NCBI RefSeq assembly: GCF_019320115.1
Contig: NC_089594.1
Coordinates: forward strand, 21,350,055 to 21,414,054
Direction of reading: 5' to 3'
Length of the DNA: 64,000 nucleotides
From: Miscanthus floridulus
Taxonomy: Eukaryota; Streptophyta; Magnoliopsida; Poales; Poaceae
In this document: one piece after another, positions 45,135 to 57,001 of the stretch
Numbering within the stretch: position 1 is the first letter of the stretch
Layout of the letters: every line of letters begins with the position of its first letter
Position numbers and translations under genes: made by a program
Notes under the pieces: model-generated
Database searches by the model: none
Told to the model about the DNA's origin: nothing
Seen by the model: only the letters and a program-made list of their open reading frames with translations

Positions 45135-46539
45135 GTGGGAACTCGCAACTAGCCGTGTGGTGCAGTCAATTTTCTTCGTCCAACTTCCAATGCCGTTCCA
45201 GGAGAAGCGTGCTCCACTAAGATCACGTGGGGGACGCGGCCTATTTAATGAAAATGAAAGTCCCACTGAGACACGACCTATTTAATGAAAATGAAAGTCC
45301 CACTAAGATCGCTCGAGATCCAATGAGCGAGGATAGATTGAAATGTGCAGGTGAATGTAAACCGCCTCGTTTTCCACTTCCCGTCATCTTCATCGTGCGG
45401 TCGCTCATGACCTGCGTGGGTGACCGCACAAGTCACGGATCTTCAGGGTTCCTTCCCCGCTCGTGTCTTCATGTGGGTCTATTAAAGCAAAGGTAAGGTG
45501 AGCCTCTTATGTGTACTCTGACCCCAACCTTCTTCCTCCCTTACCATCGGACAAACTAGAGAAACCCTTCAGTTGCTCCTAGTCTCCTATCGCCATGGCT
45601 ACCCTAGACGTCCATCAACTACGGCGCCGCTGGGAGAAGGCCTTCAAGAACAGCTTCTGCCATCATCTAGGCATGGCTATGTCCGCTCGTCCTAGGTGTT
45701 AGAGGATGTTTCATGAAGGTAGGGAGGAATGCCTCCATGGTACGGTCCCGCTACTGATTGCCATCCGCGGTTAGAGCATGCAGAATCGAAACCATGGAGA
45801 GCTTTCATTGGAGCAAGAGCCCTGGCGCAGATGGATCTTCCGGAGCTTTCACTGGAGCAAGGGCCCGAGCGTCATCTGGATTGGTTTTGTGAGCTAGAGC
45901 AGTTCTGGCTTACGAATGCAATCTAGATGTGGGAATAGATATCCTTGTTGCTCTGCTTCTCCTCTTCCTCCCCTGCTCCCAGGGGGATGTTAGAGGAAGT
46001 TTCGCGAGGCTGTTTCCCATCTCCATTGTCTTATTTAGTCGAGTATGGGTTACCCCCATACTTGTAAGGTCTTTGCAAATGGAAGAATATTGTTGCATCT
46101 AGCTCCATCATTGATTGAACGTATTAAGGGGATAGATGCAAATGACCCTTATCCAAAGCAAAGCAAGTTACGAGGATCGTTGAAATGCCGTATTTCAATT
46201 CCTAGACCCATAGATTGTATGTAGGGTATAAGATATTAATTAATGGAAGATTTATTGTTGAATGTTGGACTCCGTTCTAGTTTATTTCGTACTTAGGCCA
46301 GTCTTAGTGGAGAGTTTCATTACGTTGTTTCCAAGACGGCTACGTCATGTAGAATAAAATGAAATAGGGATGAAACACCCCTTATCAATGGAGAGTTTCG
46401 TGCTAAACTTTAGCAGGAGGAAACCAAACAGGCACTTAATCTAACATTTTTCTAGTTACAGTCGGGTAGAACGAGTGACGGTTTATAATCGAGTAGAATG
46501 AGTGACGCCCTCAACCGGGCAGTAGTCGCCGCCGTTTGC
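45135..46539. other. Unassigned region with small repeats and a truncated MITE
   Basis: CCTATTTAATGAAAATGAAA is tandemly duplicated at 45240 and 45277 (period 37). GGCCAGTCTTAGTGGAGAGT from about 46292 resembles one end of a PIF-type MITE common in grasses, with no matching right end. Short frames around 45740-46200 are not recognisable. Confidence 0.4.
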
Positions 46540-46690
46540 AGCGATAGTAGTGTGGTGGCTCCTGGAACATCTTCGTAGGACCCATTCACCACCGCCGGTA
46601 GCCTTCACCACTGCCTGCATATGGTCTAGTTGGTAATACTTTCATCAATTTCCAAGCCCGCGTGTTTTTTTGCAAAGTTGTGCACAATTT
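46540..46690. repeat. Block duplicated from or to 41370-41510
   Basis: Shares the GGACCCATTCACCAC and CAATTTCCAAGCCCGCG runs with 41.4 kb, same orientation, about 5.16 kb apart. Confidence 0.7.
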
Positions 46691-47085
46691 CCATTCCCGC
46701 GTCTGAAAGGGTCGCTTACAAAGCACGCTCCCCACCCTGTGTCGTTCTCCTCGCCCATAGCTTTTGTTCCTCATTGCCGATCCTTGCTCCCCAGTGCTGA
46801 ACTGCGCGACCGCCCATACTCAGCGGGTTGCAAGCCGCCACTCACCGCCGACAAGCTAGTAGCCCATGGTGGTATGCCTCACCAGCAGGGCCCTCACAGA
46901 TCCACCGGTGACCAGGCTGCTACTCATCACCGTCGTGTCCGTCAATCCCACAAGATCCAAAGGCAATGGTAATTCTTTTGCACTTCCCTCCATCTTTCTT
47001 GGATTTTTATTCCCCTCTTCACTCATCTAAGTACGAAACAAGCTTCTATCAGTTTACTAAGGAGCTCACGATCCAATCTCCATAG

Positions 47086-48174
47086 GCGCTCCTTCTCTGA
47101 TTTAGGTGACAGCGCAACCGCTTCCATTGCCGGCCCCGTTCCACCAGATCCTAGTCAAGAACTCAAGAAGGAGGAGGAGGACCCCAACAAGAGGAACGAA
47201 GTGGCCGTCCTCATAGACCATGTATTCATCCTCATCCTCCAACGCCTCCTCACCCGTACCTTGTGCAGCTGCAAGTGTGTTTGTCGCTCCTAGAACCGCC
47301 TCATCTCTGAATCCGAGTACCATAAGGAGCTGCCCCAGATTGTCGTCGGATTCTTCTATTGCAGCTGGAAAGGCAAACGCAAGTTCATCAGCATCAACGG
47401 TGAATACTCCTCATTGACCTTCTTGCCCTTCCCCATTGAGGATGTTGTGATCTTAGATTACTGCCACGGGCTCATCCTATGCTGGTGCGTTGGGTTTCGC
47501 TATGTTGTCTGCAATCCGATGACTAACAAATGGTGGTTACTACCGGATAACAACCGTTCTTTTGGTTCGGCTCGCTTGGGGTTCGATCAGACAATCTCCT
47601 CGCACTTCCATATGGTTGAATATGGGAAGAAGAGGGCAGGTGAGTTCGTAGGTGTGAGCATCTACTCATCTAAGAGTGCAACATGGATGTTTAAGGAATC
47701 TGAATGGGGCGAGGGTGTTGTATGCACATATTCGACAAGTGTGTTCCTTAATGGTTCTATGCACTGGCTGGAGTTGTCCTAGATAGTTGCTGTTGATATG
47801 CCGAGAAACACATGGAGGAAAATTCGTAGGCCATGTGGTGAAGCAATCTCCATCCATGAAGCTCAGGGTCAGTTGTGTTTATGTACTGCTAGTATGTTCA
47901 GAATGTATCAGCTTTCATTCTGGATCCTAGAAGACTATGGTACTAATAACAAGACACTAAAGCATATAGTGACCACGCTAGAGATATTTGGATGGGACAA
48001 TATTCAATTTGGTTATGATGTTTGCGATGTGGACTATAGAGTGATTGTAGTTCACCTGGAATGGAATTTGATTTTCCTTGTTGGCGAAGAAAAAAACTGA
48101 TCGCATATGACATGAACCTCAGAAAAGTTTTTGTCCTCCCTGCCCAGGTCGTGCAGTATTGTAGACCTACCTAG
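47086..48174 (+). pseudogene. F-box protein with F-box-associated domain, copy 2
   Basis: Related to copy 1 at 24787-25788 over its whole length. The leader intron 46971-47085 matches the copy-1 intron in position (both follow GATCCAAAGGCAA). No ATG remains at the homologous start. The F-box is degraded: VFILILQRLLTRTLCSCKCV then a TAG at 47291-47293 in place of the conserved Trp of the copy-1 sequence CVYHSWNRLI. The associated region is better kept (LPFPIEDVVILDYCHGLILC, YVVCNPMTNKWWLL, ARLGFDQTISSHFH, TSVFLNGSMHW). A second TAG sits at 47780-47782 and a one-base frameshift in an A run near 48095, after which LIAYDMNLRKVFVLP leads to the stop at 48172-48174. Confidence 0.8.
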
Positions 48175-49044
48175 AAGCTACATCCAGAGGGACCTCACTA
48201 TCTTCCTTATGTTCCCTTGTTCATGGAGTCAATAGGAGACCAGTAAAGTTGCATATGCTGTTCTTTCTTCAGGTAGGGAGTTGTTTTGATTCTATATATA
48301 GTCCCATTTTGCCTTGGTAACTAAAGCAATTGTATGTTGAATATTATTAATGCTGCTGCTTTGTGCAGGTTGTGAAGTCTGAGTGCTTTTGAATGATTTT
48401 CCTGCAATGGCTAAGGGAGGAAGAAGAGGGTTCTATGGTGCACTGGCTACCAAGCTCAAGGAAGCTTTGCCTTGCAAGCAGGAGTGCCAATATGAAGGAG
48501 CGGAGCACATCTACCTTGTTTTCATTATGTAAGTCTATAGGGAGCAGAACCTTTATTCTCCTATCTATGTACCGCTTGTGTTAATTCTTGAGTTGACGCA
48601 GTTGTTATGTTAGTGTCGCTTCTTATTATAAAAAGTACTCTTCGTTGTGGACATGATGAATGATGTGTAATGATTATATCTGTATGGTGTGTGTTTAGTA
48701 AGTTATTAAGGCTCATCTGAATTAGTAATTAAATTATGAAAACCGATGCAATTCTGTCATCGTCGGATGTAAGGGCCGTTGTCTGTTTTGTCATCACCGC
48801 CGTAACACTCGCCGTTGGTTAAGCAGACGGCCAACACCGCCGCTATTCATCTCATGCGGCAGGGGTCAATAGTGTATCACCACCAGATCGTACTGCAATG
48901 CGACAGTGACTATTACCGATGACTAGACGGTTCATACGCTGAAGTGACGGTGATGTCCACCTCGACACAGATGCGTCGGGTGCCAAAGTGACGGTGAACA
49001 CGCACTGCACACAATCGGGTCGTTGTGCAAGGTGACTGTGATCC
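48175..49044. other. 3' flank of F-box copy 2 and GC-rich subterminal-like repeats
   Basis: To about 48740 this is AT-rich flank with no clear gene. From 48760 short CACCGCCG/GCGGTG and GTGACGGTGA-like motifs recur, merging into the 89-bp array. Confidence 0.5.
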
Positions 49045-49400
49045 TAATCATTGGTCAAAACGACAGCGTTAGTGTACACCCACACAGGCGGGTCGTGGTA
49101 CAACATGACGAAAACAATGACCTAATTATGGACGGATCATAAGCCAACACGGCGGTGTTAGTGTACACCAACACAGGCAGGTCGTGCTCCAATGCATCGA
49201 AAACAACGACCTGGTCACGGACGGATTATAAGCCAACACAGCGGTGTTAGTGTATACCAACACAGCCGGATCGTGCTCCAATACGACGGAACTAAGGACC
49301 TTATTATGGACAGATCATAAGCCAATACGGCGGTGTGACTGTACAACACAGACGGTCTCAGATAGAGACGGTGATTACTACGACTATCATTGCCGACAGT
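49045..49400. repeat. 89-bp tandem repeat, about four copies
   Basis: The landmark GGTGTTAGTGTA (or variants) recurs with its GTTA at 49068, 49157 and 49246, and with a GTGA variant at 49335: exactly 89 bp each time. Units include CACAGGCGGGTCGTG, GACGAAAACAA and GGACGGATCATAAGCC. Confidence 0.9.
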
Positions 49401-49462
49401 TTACTGCCAAGACCAAAATTGGACTACGATGGGAGTTATGACGTGGCTATGAAAAGTACGAG

Positions 49463-49472
49463 TGTAGTAGAG
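49463..49472 (-). mobile_element. Candidate CACTA right terminus
   Basis: On the minus strand it reads CTCTACTACA, one base different from the left terminus CACTACTACA at 24253. ATG follows at 49473-49475 and ATG precedes the left terminus at 24250-24252, giving a matching 3-bp repeat. Confidence 0.35.
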
Positions 49473-49730
49473 ATGAGGTTCCTAGGCTCATCTGAGCCAC
49501 CCTATGTAACGAATGGTTAAATCTTTATAGCCTATACAGATGGAACCTACTATAAATCATTAACTCTTATTTCTCTACTGCCACGTTGCTCCACGTTACT
49601 CAAGTTCTTATCTATGTCAGATCATCTTGTTCCTTCCATCCATATGGCAAATGAATTGAATAGTCAGTGAGAGTATGTTCATCATCCTCTCACTAACCAT
49701 TAATTGCTATCACTTACGTCTCACTCTAAC

Positions 49731-50202
49731 TATGGGGTGTACAACCCCGGATACCCACGGCCGACCACATGGGCTACGCCCCTAGGGGTGGCCCAGCCCA
49801 CAAGAAGAAGCCTTGCGGGGCACGACTCTGCTCGGCGCCTTCCGCAAGACATCAGGAAGATATCCTGAAGATACTACGAGATCTATTAGGATATGTATGA
49901 TCCCAAGATTCCTGTAATCAGTTATTACTTTTCGGTTATCTCTCAGATCTAACCGACTTGTAACCCTACCTCCCAGACTATATAAGGCAGGCAGGGACCC
50001 CTCTAAAATCATGGCATATCATACGATAGCTAATACAAACCAACAGACCATAGGAGTAAGGTATTATGTCATACTGATGGCCTGAACCTATCTAACTCAT
50101 GTGTCTCTATTGCCTTCTTGTTCTTGATCTCGCGCTCCCCTGCCGATCAATCTACCTTCATGGGATACCCCTCGGAGGATTGCTGACGATATTCTGTCGA
50201 CA
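49731..50202 (+). repeat. 5' LTR of the Tat element
   Basis: 472 bp, starts TATGGGGTGT (the right copy starts TGTGGGGTGT) and ends GTCGACA. A TATA box TATATAAG lies at 49979-49986. TTGGCGTGCCAGGTAGGGG begins at 50204, where the primer-binding site should be; I do not name its tRNA. Confidence 0.9.
49979..49986 (+). promoter_or_regulatory. LTR TATA box (second copy at 60176-60183)
   Basis: TATATAAG, conserved in both LTRs and about 220 bp before the LTR end. Confidence 0.65.
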
Positions 50203-50250
50203 GTTGGCGTGCCAGGTAGGGGTGTGCGTGTTGTTTCCTTGTCGAATAAG

Positions 50251-52460
50251 ATGGCTATTTCCGCAGGCTCTTTGCCCCTTCTGCAGCCCGGCCAGATCTT
50301 CAAGGTCGGATCCATCTCGTGGGTCATCAACGCTGATGGAGTCGGAGAGCTCCTCGAGCCGGGGCAGATTGGTTCTGCGCCGATCACCCCCACACCTGCA
50401 ACTGTAGATCCAATCTCGGAGCTAATTATGAGGTCTCCTTCGACAACTACTCGCCGATCACTTCCTCACTACTAGAGGAGGTTGATCAACAATTACGATC
50501 TGATCGAATCCATCGATCGGGTCGGACTGAAGCTCGCTGATTGTCTCTCCGTCGCTGAATCAGCACTGGACACTCTGGTTTAGCGCCAACCATCCTCCGA
50601 TCCAGATCTATCGGAGGCTGCTCGGGAAACCGCAGGGGCTACAGCCCTACCCTTCGGATTCACCAATGCCACCACCGCTTACCAACATGCCCTAAGGGGC
50701 AAACTCACCGACCAGGTCACCGTCCAGCTTCCGCCAGCCATCAACACGCTACATTTAGGCCGGAGCCCCGGGGCGCACCTCCAGACCATCCCGGAAGAAG
50801 CTCCGGGCTCTGAATCTCAGGGCTCTATGGAGACCCTCGCCGAAACCTTCTCTGATCAATTTCTCCTTCCACCCTTCTGAGGTGGTGCGATCTTCAACGT
50901 CAGCATCGACAGCCCACCCTAGAACGGCGAAACCGAGGAGGAGCGCGTTGCTCGGGAGAATCGGAATGTCAACCACGCGCAGCGATGAGAAAACGAGGCA
51001 GCCATCGCGAGGGCCGAGGCTGCTCAGAATAATCGGCTTGACTCTCAGGGAAGACCACTCCCGCTCTACCATGACCTCGACGAAGAATTCCTCCGCATCG
51101 ACGGCCATGACGTCTTCAAGACTCCAAGCGCCAATTTGGTAGTAGCCGCCAACGAGCTCGCTCGTTTCCCTCAAACGCTCGAGCTTGCCAAGATCGCCGC
51201 CATGCTTAAAGCGGCTCACTGTCAGGTCAATGAGATCCGTGAGGATCAGAGACCTTCGTGCTCTATGAGCACGATTCACCGATCAGCTGCGTCGAGGTCA
51301 AATCGCCGCCCAAGTCAAAGCCGTTTGCCGACCAATCACTACCTCTCCAGGGGGGACCCGGGGGGCATCGTGCTGAACACCATCGCCAGCACGACCAGGA
51401 GGTCGAACAAGATGCTAGAGTACATCTTAGCAACCTCCAGGATGCGTGGCAGCGTATCGAGCAACATCGCTTTGGTCGCCATGAAGATGAAGTATGTCGC
51501 TGCTAGGATTACGAAAAGGAGTACGGCAACCTGGACTCAGCCCTCGAGCCTATCCCCGACCATAACGCCATAGACTACGGTGTCGACAACCCTGAGGGGC
51601 CTCTGGCTTTCACAAGGGCACTCCGGATGCTTCGATGGCCCCATGGTTTTGAGATCACCAGGGTTGAGCCCTACGAAGGAAGAATGAACCTAACTCAGTG
51701 GTTGCAGGCTTACGCCACCGCCATCCATGACACGGGAGGAGACACCAGCGTCATGGCAAATTATCTCCCCGTCATGCTCATGCTGCCCACCATGAGCTAG
51801 TTCACCAGCCTTACGCCAGACTCCATCGGGTCATGGGAAGAATTGAAGAAAGTCTTCACCGACAACTATATGGCCACGTGTACTCGACCCGGCACGAAGC
51901 ATGATCTCAGCCGCATCAACCAGAAGCCATCGAAGCACCTCCGTAGCTACATCTGGCATTTCTCCGAGATGAGGAACTCTATCCCCAACATCATGGAAGC
52001 TGAAGTCATCACCGCCTTTATCCGAGGACTCCACCATCGCGAGCTTCGCTCCAAATTCAACCGTAAGCCGCCAACCGGTATCGGCAAAATGATAACCATC
52101 GCCAACCAGTACGCCGATGCAGAGGAAGCCGAGGTGCGCTTCAACGAGGATGTAGGCACTCAGTGACCACCTCACCAATATGACGATCGCCTCGACGACC
52201 GACATCATAGTGACCGCTGTCCCGACGACCGCGGCTATCATCGTGATAGCGGTAGTGAGCGAACAGGAGGACATAGGCCTGGCCAAAATCGCCGCCGCCG
52301 GCCAGAACACATCTTCGCTGCCATTAGTCAACCTCACGCCAAGTGTAACTACGACGAGCAGTACCAAAAGATCCTCGATGGCCCATGCCCTCTTCACAAG
52401 ACCGCCAAACACAAGATGAAGGACTGCATTGGTCTGGCTAGGGAGTTCCTAGACAAGGCT
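50251..52460 (+). pseudogene. Tat gag remnant
   Basis: The ATG at 50251 starts MAISAGSLPLLQPGQIFKVG, a Tat-type gag beginning, which ends at a stop at 50473-50475. Helical segments reappear in other frames (ENEAAIARAEAAQNNRLDSQ; NLVVAANELARFPQTLELAK). The capsid is recognisable from about 51560: PLAFTRALRMLRWPHGFEIT, MNLTQWLQAYATAIHDTGGD, then TAG 51798-51800, then GSWEELKKVFTDNYMATCTR, KHLRSYIWHFSEMRN and ANQYADAEEAEVRFNED. A Cys/His cluster (CPLHKTAKHKMKDC) follows near 52390 as a degenerate zinc finger. Confidence 0.75.
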
Positions 52461-52611
52461 CGATGACGATGCAAACGATGGAGCCAGAGGTCGCCGACCG
52501 CCTGGGAACAACAACAACGCCTTTTAGGACCACGATAAGGTGGTCACCACCATCTTTGGGGGCCTCGCCTCCACTGAGAGTCGAAGGGAATGGAAGCTTG
52601 CCGCTCAATGA

Positions 52612-54795
52612 GTGCTCGTTGTCTCTTCAGAAGAAACTACCGCCGACCCCAGCTATCGCCCATGGTCCAAGGTCCCCATCACCTTCAGTAGGGCCGGCCA
52701 GTGGGCAGACATACCATATACAGGGTGTTTCCCCCTCGTCCTCGACGCAACCGACCAGAAGGTTCTCTTCAGAAAAGTCCTTGTTGATGGTGGCAGTGCT
52801 CTAAACCTACTCTTCGCTGGAGCCCTAAGGGAGTTGGGCCCCATGATATCAGATCTCACACCCTCAGACTCCTCCTTCTGGGGTGTGGTACCTGGAAGGG
52901 CATCCAGACCACTTGGAGAGATCACCCTGCCAGTACAGTTCGGCACGGCAAGCAACTATCGCATCGAGCATATCAACTTCTACGTCGCCGACTTCAACAC
53001 CGCCTACCACGCCATACTTGGCCAGCCAGCTCTGGCCAAATTCATGGCCGTACCACACTACGCGTATCTAGTGTTGAAGATGCCTTCGCCTGTAGGAGTC
53101 CTGGCTCTATGGGCCAACCTCTCCGTTGCCTACGCCTGCGAGACAGAGAGTCTCGCTCTCGCCAAAGCCACCGACCTCTCCATCCAGATGGCTAGCGTGG
53201 TCACCGAAGCCAAGATAGTACCCGTTGATGACATGGAGATTCCAGAGCTAGAGCTTCCTCGTGCCTCCACCAAGTCCAAGGAAATCAAGGAGGTCGGCCT
53301 CGGCCTCAATGACGCCTCCAAGACCGTGAAGATCGGGGCTCACCTTGACCCCAAATAGGAAGGCATGCTCGTCTCCTTCCTACGTGCCAATGCCGATGTG
53401 TTTGCTTGGAAACCTGCAGACATGCGGGGGGTACCACGGGAGAAGATCGAGCACTCCTTGAATGTCTCGCTGACCGCCAAACCGATCAAGCAGAAACTCC
53501 GCCGATTCATGCCAGATAAGAAGGAGGCTATTAGGGTAGAAATAAAACAGCTCTTAGCTGCTGGATTTATTAAAGAAGTGTATCATCCAAATTGGTTAGC
53601 AAACCCTGTTCTTGTTCAAAAAAAGAATAAAGAATGGAGAATGTGCGTTGATTATACTGATCTTAACAAACACTACCCTAAAGACCCCTTTGGCTTGCCT
53701 CGGATAGACGAGGTTGTAGACTCTACCGCCGGCTGCGAACTACTCTCTTTCCTTGACTGTTACTCCGGCTATCATCAGATCTCCCTCAAGGAAGAAGACC
53801 AGATAAAAACGTCGTTCATTACACCTTTCGGTGCATACTGCTATAAAACTATGTCCTTCAGACTCAAGAACGTCGGGGCTACCTACCAAAGGGCCATTCA
53901 GATGTGCCTCAACCAGCAGATCGGCCGCAACGTTGAAGCCTACATCGATGACATGGTCGTCAAAACCAAGACAGCCGACAACCTTATCGCCGACCTCGAA
54001 GAAACCTTCGCCAATCTGAACAAGTACCGATGGAAGCTGAACCTTTCAAAGTGCATCTTTGGAGTTCCATCCGGTATATTGCTGGGCTACATCGTCAGTG
54101 CTCGAGGCATCGAGCCTAATCCTGACAAGGTCTCCGCCATCACCAATATAAAACGACCAACATGTGTCAAGGATATACAAAAGCTTACAGGTTGCATGGC
54201 TGCTTTAAGCCACTTTATATCACGTCTCGGCGAAAAAGGGCTACCTTTCTTCAAGCTCCTCAAGGCATCCGAGCACTTTTCTTGGTTGGAGGAGGCAAAC
54301 TCAGCTTTCGAGCAGCTCAAGTCATTTTTAACAAAGCCGCCGATCATGACAGCGCCAAGGCCAGATGAGACTCTGCTAGTATACATCGCCGCCACTTCTC
54401 ATGTCATGAGCACAGCTATCATCGTCAAACACGAGGAAGTCGGACACGCTTACAATGTGCAACGTCCAGTCTACTTTATCAGGGAAGTACTTAATGAGCC
54501 AAAAACTCGTTATCCTCAGGTACAAAAGCTGTTATATGCAATTCTGATTATGTCGCGCAAGCTCCGACATTACTTCGAATACTACAAGATCGCTGTGGTC
54601 ACTGAGTTCCCCTTGGGGGACATTCTTCGCAACAAAGAAGCCAATGGCTACGTCATTAAATGGACTGTTGAGCTCGGCACCTATTCCATTGAATTCAGAA
54701 GCAGACCTACCATTAAGTCACAGTCGCTCGCTGATTTTGTCACTGAATGGACCGAGATCCAAGAGCCCATCGCCGCTGCTTGCCTCGAACACTAG
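52612..54795 (+). pseudogene. Tat protease, reverse transcriptase and RNase H
   Basis: One frame broken by a single TAG at 53356-53358. Protease: PITFSRAGQWADIPYTGCFP, active site VLVDGGSALNLLF. Reverse transcriptase: WRMCVDYTDLNKHYPKDPFG, FLDCYSGYHQISLKEEDQIK, active site EAYIDDMVVKTK, LLGYIVSARGIEPNPDK, LTGCMAALSHFISR. The first RNase H (LLVYIAATSHVMSTAII; VYFIREVLNEPKTRYPQVQK) is the degenerate type with no catalytic Asp in the first strand, as usual in Tat elements. The frame ends at TAG 54793-54795. Confidence 0.9.
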
Positions 54796-55170
54796 GTGAT
54801 GTACTTCGACAGCGCCCTTAACATCAACGGTGCTGGTGCAGGCATTCTGTTCATTACGCCGACCAAGGATAAGCTATGTTACGTTCTTCGGGGTACACTT
54901 CCCGGTCTCTAACAATGCCACGGAATATGAAGCATGTCTCCATGGTCTTCGATAGCCGTTGAGCTCGGCGTCAAATGCCTAATGGTGTACGGGGACTCCG
55001 CATTGGTTATTAACCAGCTTAACAAAGACTGGTCCTGTTCTAGCGAGAAGATGGATGCTTACTGCACTAAAATCAGAAAGTTTGAAGGAAAATTCTATGG
55101 TATCGAGTATCACCACGTGGTACGTGACCAAAATCAACTCGCTGATCACTTATCCAAGCTTGGTTCTTCT
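54796..55170 (+). pseudogene. Second RNase H of the Tat element
   Basis: VMYFDSALNINGAGAGILFI supplies the first Asp, and after two frame changes (about 54885 and 54945) VELGVKCLMVYGDSALVINQ and HVVRDQNQLADHLSKLGS follow. The presence of a second, catalytic-looking RNase H separates Tat from other gypsy lineages. Confidence 0.85.
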
Positions 55171-56536
55171 CGCGTTGTGATCCCGCCAGGGGTTTTTATT
55201 CAAGATCTCCTGGCGCCGTCCATTAAAGAAGATAAGGAAGTTGAAGAAGTTCCTCCTGTCGAGCAGTTGGTACTTGCAGTACTTTCGCCGGTCGCCGATT
55301 GGAGGGAGCAATTCATCAAGTACCTCACCAGCGCCGAGATACCCGTAGACAAGATTGAAACTGAATGCCTAGTTCGTCAGAGCGAGCTTTACGTGCTGGT
55401 GGACGGCAGCTTGATGAGAAAAAGTGCCAAGGAAGGGATACAACAGAAATGCATCACCCAAGAGGAGAGAGCGAAGCTGCTTCTTGAAATTCACTCTTGT
55501 TCCTGCGGCAACCATGTGGCCTCGAGAACACTGGTCAGCAAGGCTTTCCGAGCTAGTTTTTATTGGCCCGCAGCCATCACTGATGAAGAAGATCTTGTCT
55601 GACGATTTGAAGGATGCCAATTCTTCGCTAAGCAAATACACGTGCCCGCACAAGAGCTGCAAACCATTCTAGCTTCCTGGCCCTTTGCATGCTGGGGACT
55701 GGACATGATTGGGCCTTTCAAGCCAGCACCAGGTGGTTTCCAGTACGTGTATGTTGCCATTGACAAGTTCTCCAAGTGGATTGAATATAAACCGCTCGTC
55801 TCGGCTACTGCAAAGAAGGCAGTTGAGCTCTTTGAAGATATCATCCACAGATTTGGTCTACCAAATAGCATCATCACCGATCTCGGAACTATGTTTCCTG
55901 GACATCACTTCTGGGACTTCTGCGAAGGCCGTTGCATCTCCGTCAAATATGTTTTTGTTGCCCATCCAAGAGCCAACGGTCAAGTTGAACGGGCGAACGG
56001 TATGATCCTTGATGCCTTAAAAATGACTGTATCAGAAAAAAGAAAAGCACCCGGGCAGATGGCTCAAGGAGCTTCCAGCTGTAGTCTGGGGACTACGTAC
56101 TTAAGCTAGTCGCAGCACCGGCGTGACTCCATACTTTTTGGTCTACGGGTCAGAAGCCATACTACCAGCGGACGTTACTTTCTGAGCACCTAGGGTGGAA
56201 AACTATGACGAAGAGCAGGCCGAGGCTATCCGGTCTGAGGACGTCGAGAGAGCCGAAGAAGAGCGCCTAATCACCTGTGTCCATAGAGCTAAGTATCTGC
56301 AAGGCTTGCGGAGGTACTACAACCGAAACATCAAAGGTCGTTCATTTACTGTTGGGGAAATCGTTCTCCGTAGAAAACAAAAGACTGATGGTTTGCACAA
56401 GCTCTCTTCCGCCTGGGAAGGGCCTTATATCGTCAAAGAGGTTACTCGACTAGGTTCTTATCGCCTAAGTGACTTAGAAGGAGTTGATGTTCCCAACTCA
56501 TGGCACATCGAACACCTTATACATTTCTATCCTTGA
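55171..56536 (+). pseudogene. Tat integrase
   Basis: Zinc-binding part: LLLEIHSCSCGNHVASRTLV ... FYWP. TGA at 55600-55602 interrupts the HHCC module. Core: WGLDMIGPFKPAPGGF (first Asp), NSIITDLGTMFPG (second Asp), ANGQVERANGMILDALK (Glu). All three catalytic residues are visible. The frame breaks at about 56070-56190 and resumes with RRYYNRNIKGRSFTVGEIVL, HKLSSAWEGPYIVKEVTRLG and the typical end SWHIEHLIHFYP, stopping at 56534-56536. No chromodomain. Confidence 0.85.
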
Positions 56537-56704
56537 AACGCTACAGATATATACTCTACAAATTTATATTCACTAATGTTTTTTGGTCTCCGTAATTTAT
56601 CTCCGTTTTGTCTCTATCGTGGATTAACAACCACTTATGGTCGCTGAGCTATATGCTACTTCAAAACGAACTCCAGTATGTAATCGCCGTAACTACGTCG
56701 ATCA

Positions 56705-56957
56705 CGATTTCTCCAAATCGCCGACCATGTTTTCTCCAAATCGCCGAACTTGTTTTCTCCAAAACGCCGAATACGTTTTCTCCAAATCGCCGAACTCGTT
56801 TTCTCCAACACGCCGAATACGTTTTCTCCAAATCGCTGAACTCGTTTTCTTCAAAACGCCGAATACGTTTTCTCCAAATCGCCGAACACGTTTTCTCCAA
56901 AACGCCGAACACGATTTCTCCAAATCGCCGAAAGCGATTTCCCCAAATCGCCAAACA
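56705..56957. repeat. 23-bp tandem array, 11 copies
   Basis: Eleven units of CGTTTTCTCCAAATCGCCGA plus three variable bases fill exactly 253 bp. Units 2-9 alternate between AAATCG and AA(A/C)ACG versions, forming a 46-bp higher-order period. It lies 170 bp after the integrase stop. Because 23 is not a multiple of three, long open frames appear on both strands; these are not genes. Confidence 0.95.
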
Positions 56958-57001
56958 TTTTTTGATCGAAGAGCAACATGCTTTCTTTTTCTGATCTCTT
57001 C

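Noticed and set aside
56705..56957. CRISPR-like repeat array
   Set aside because: No spacers; units are contiguous, and the context is a plant retrotransposon.
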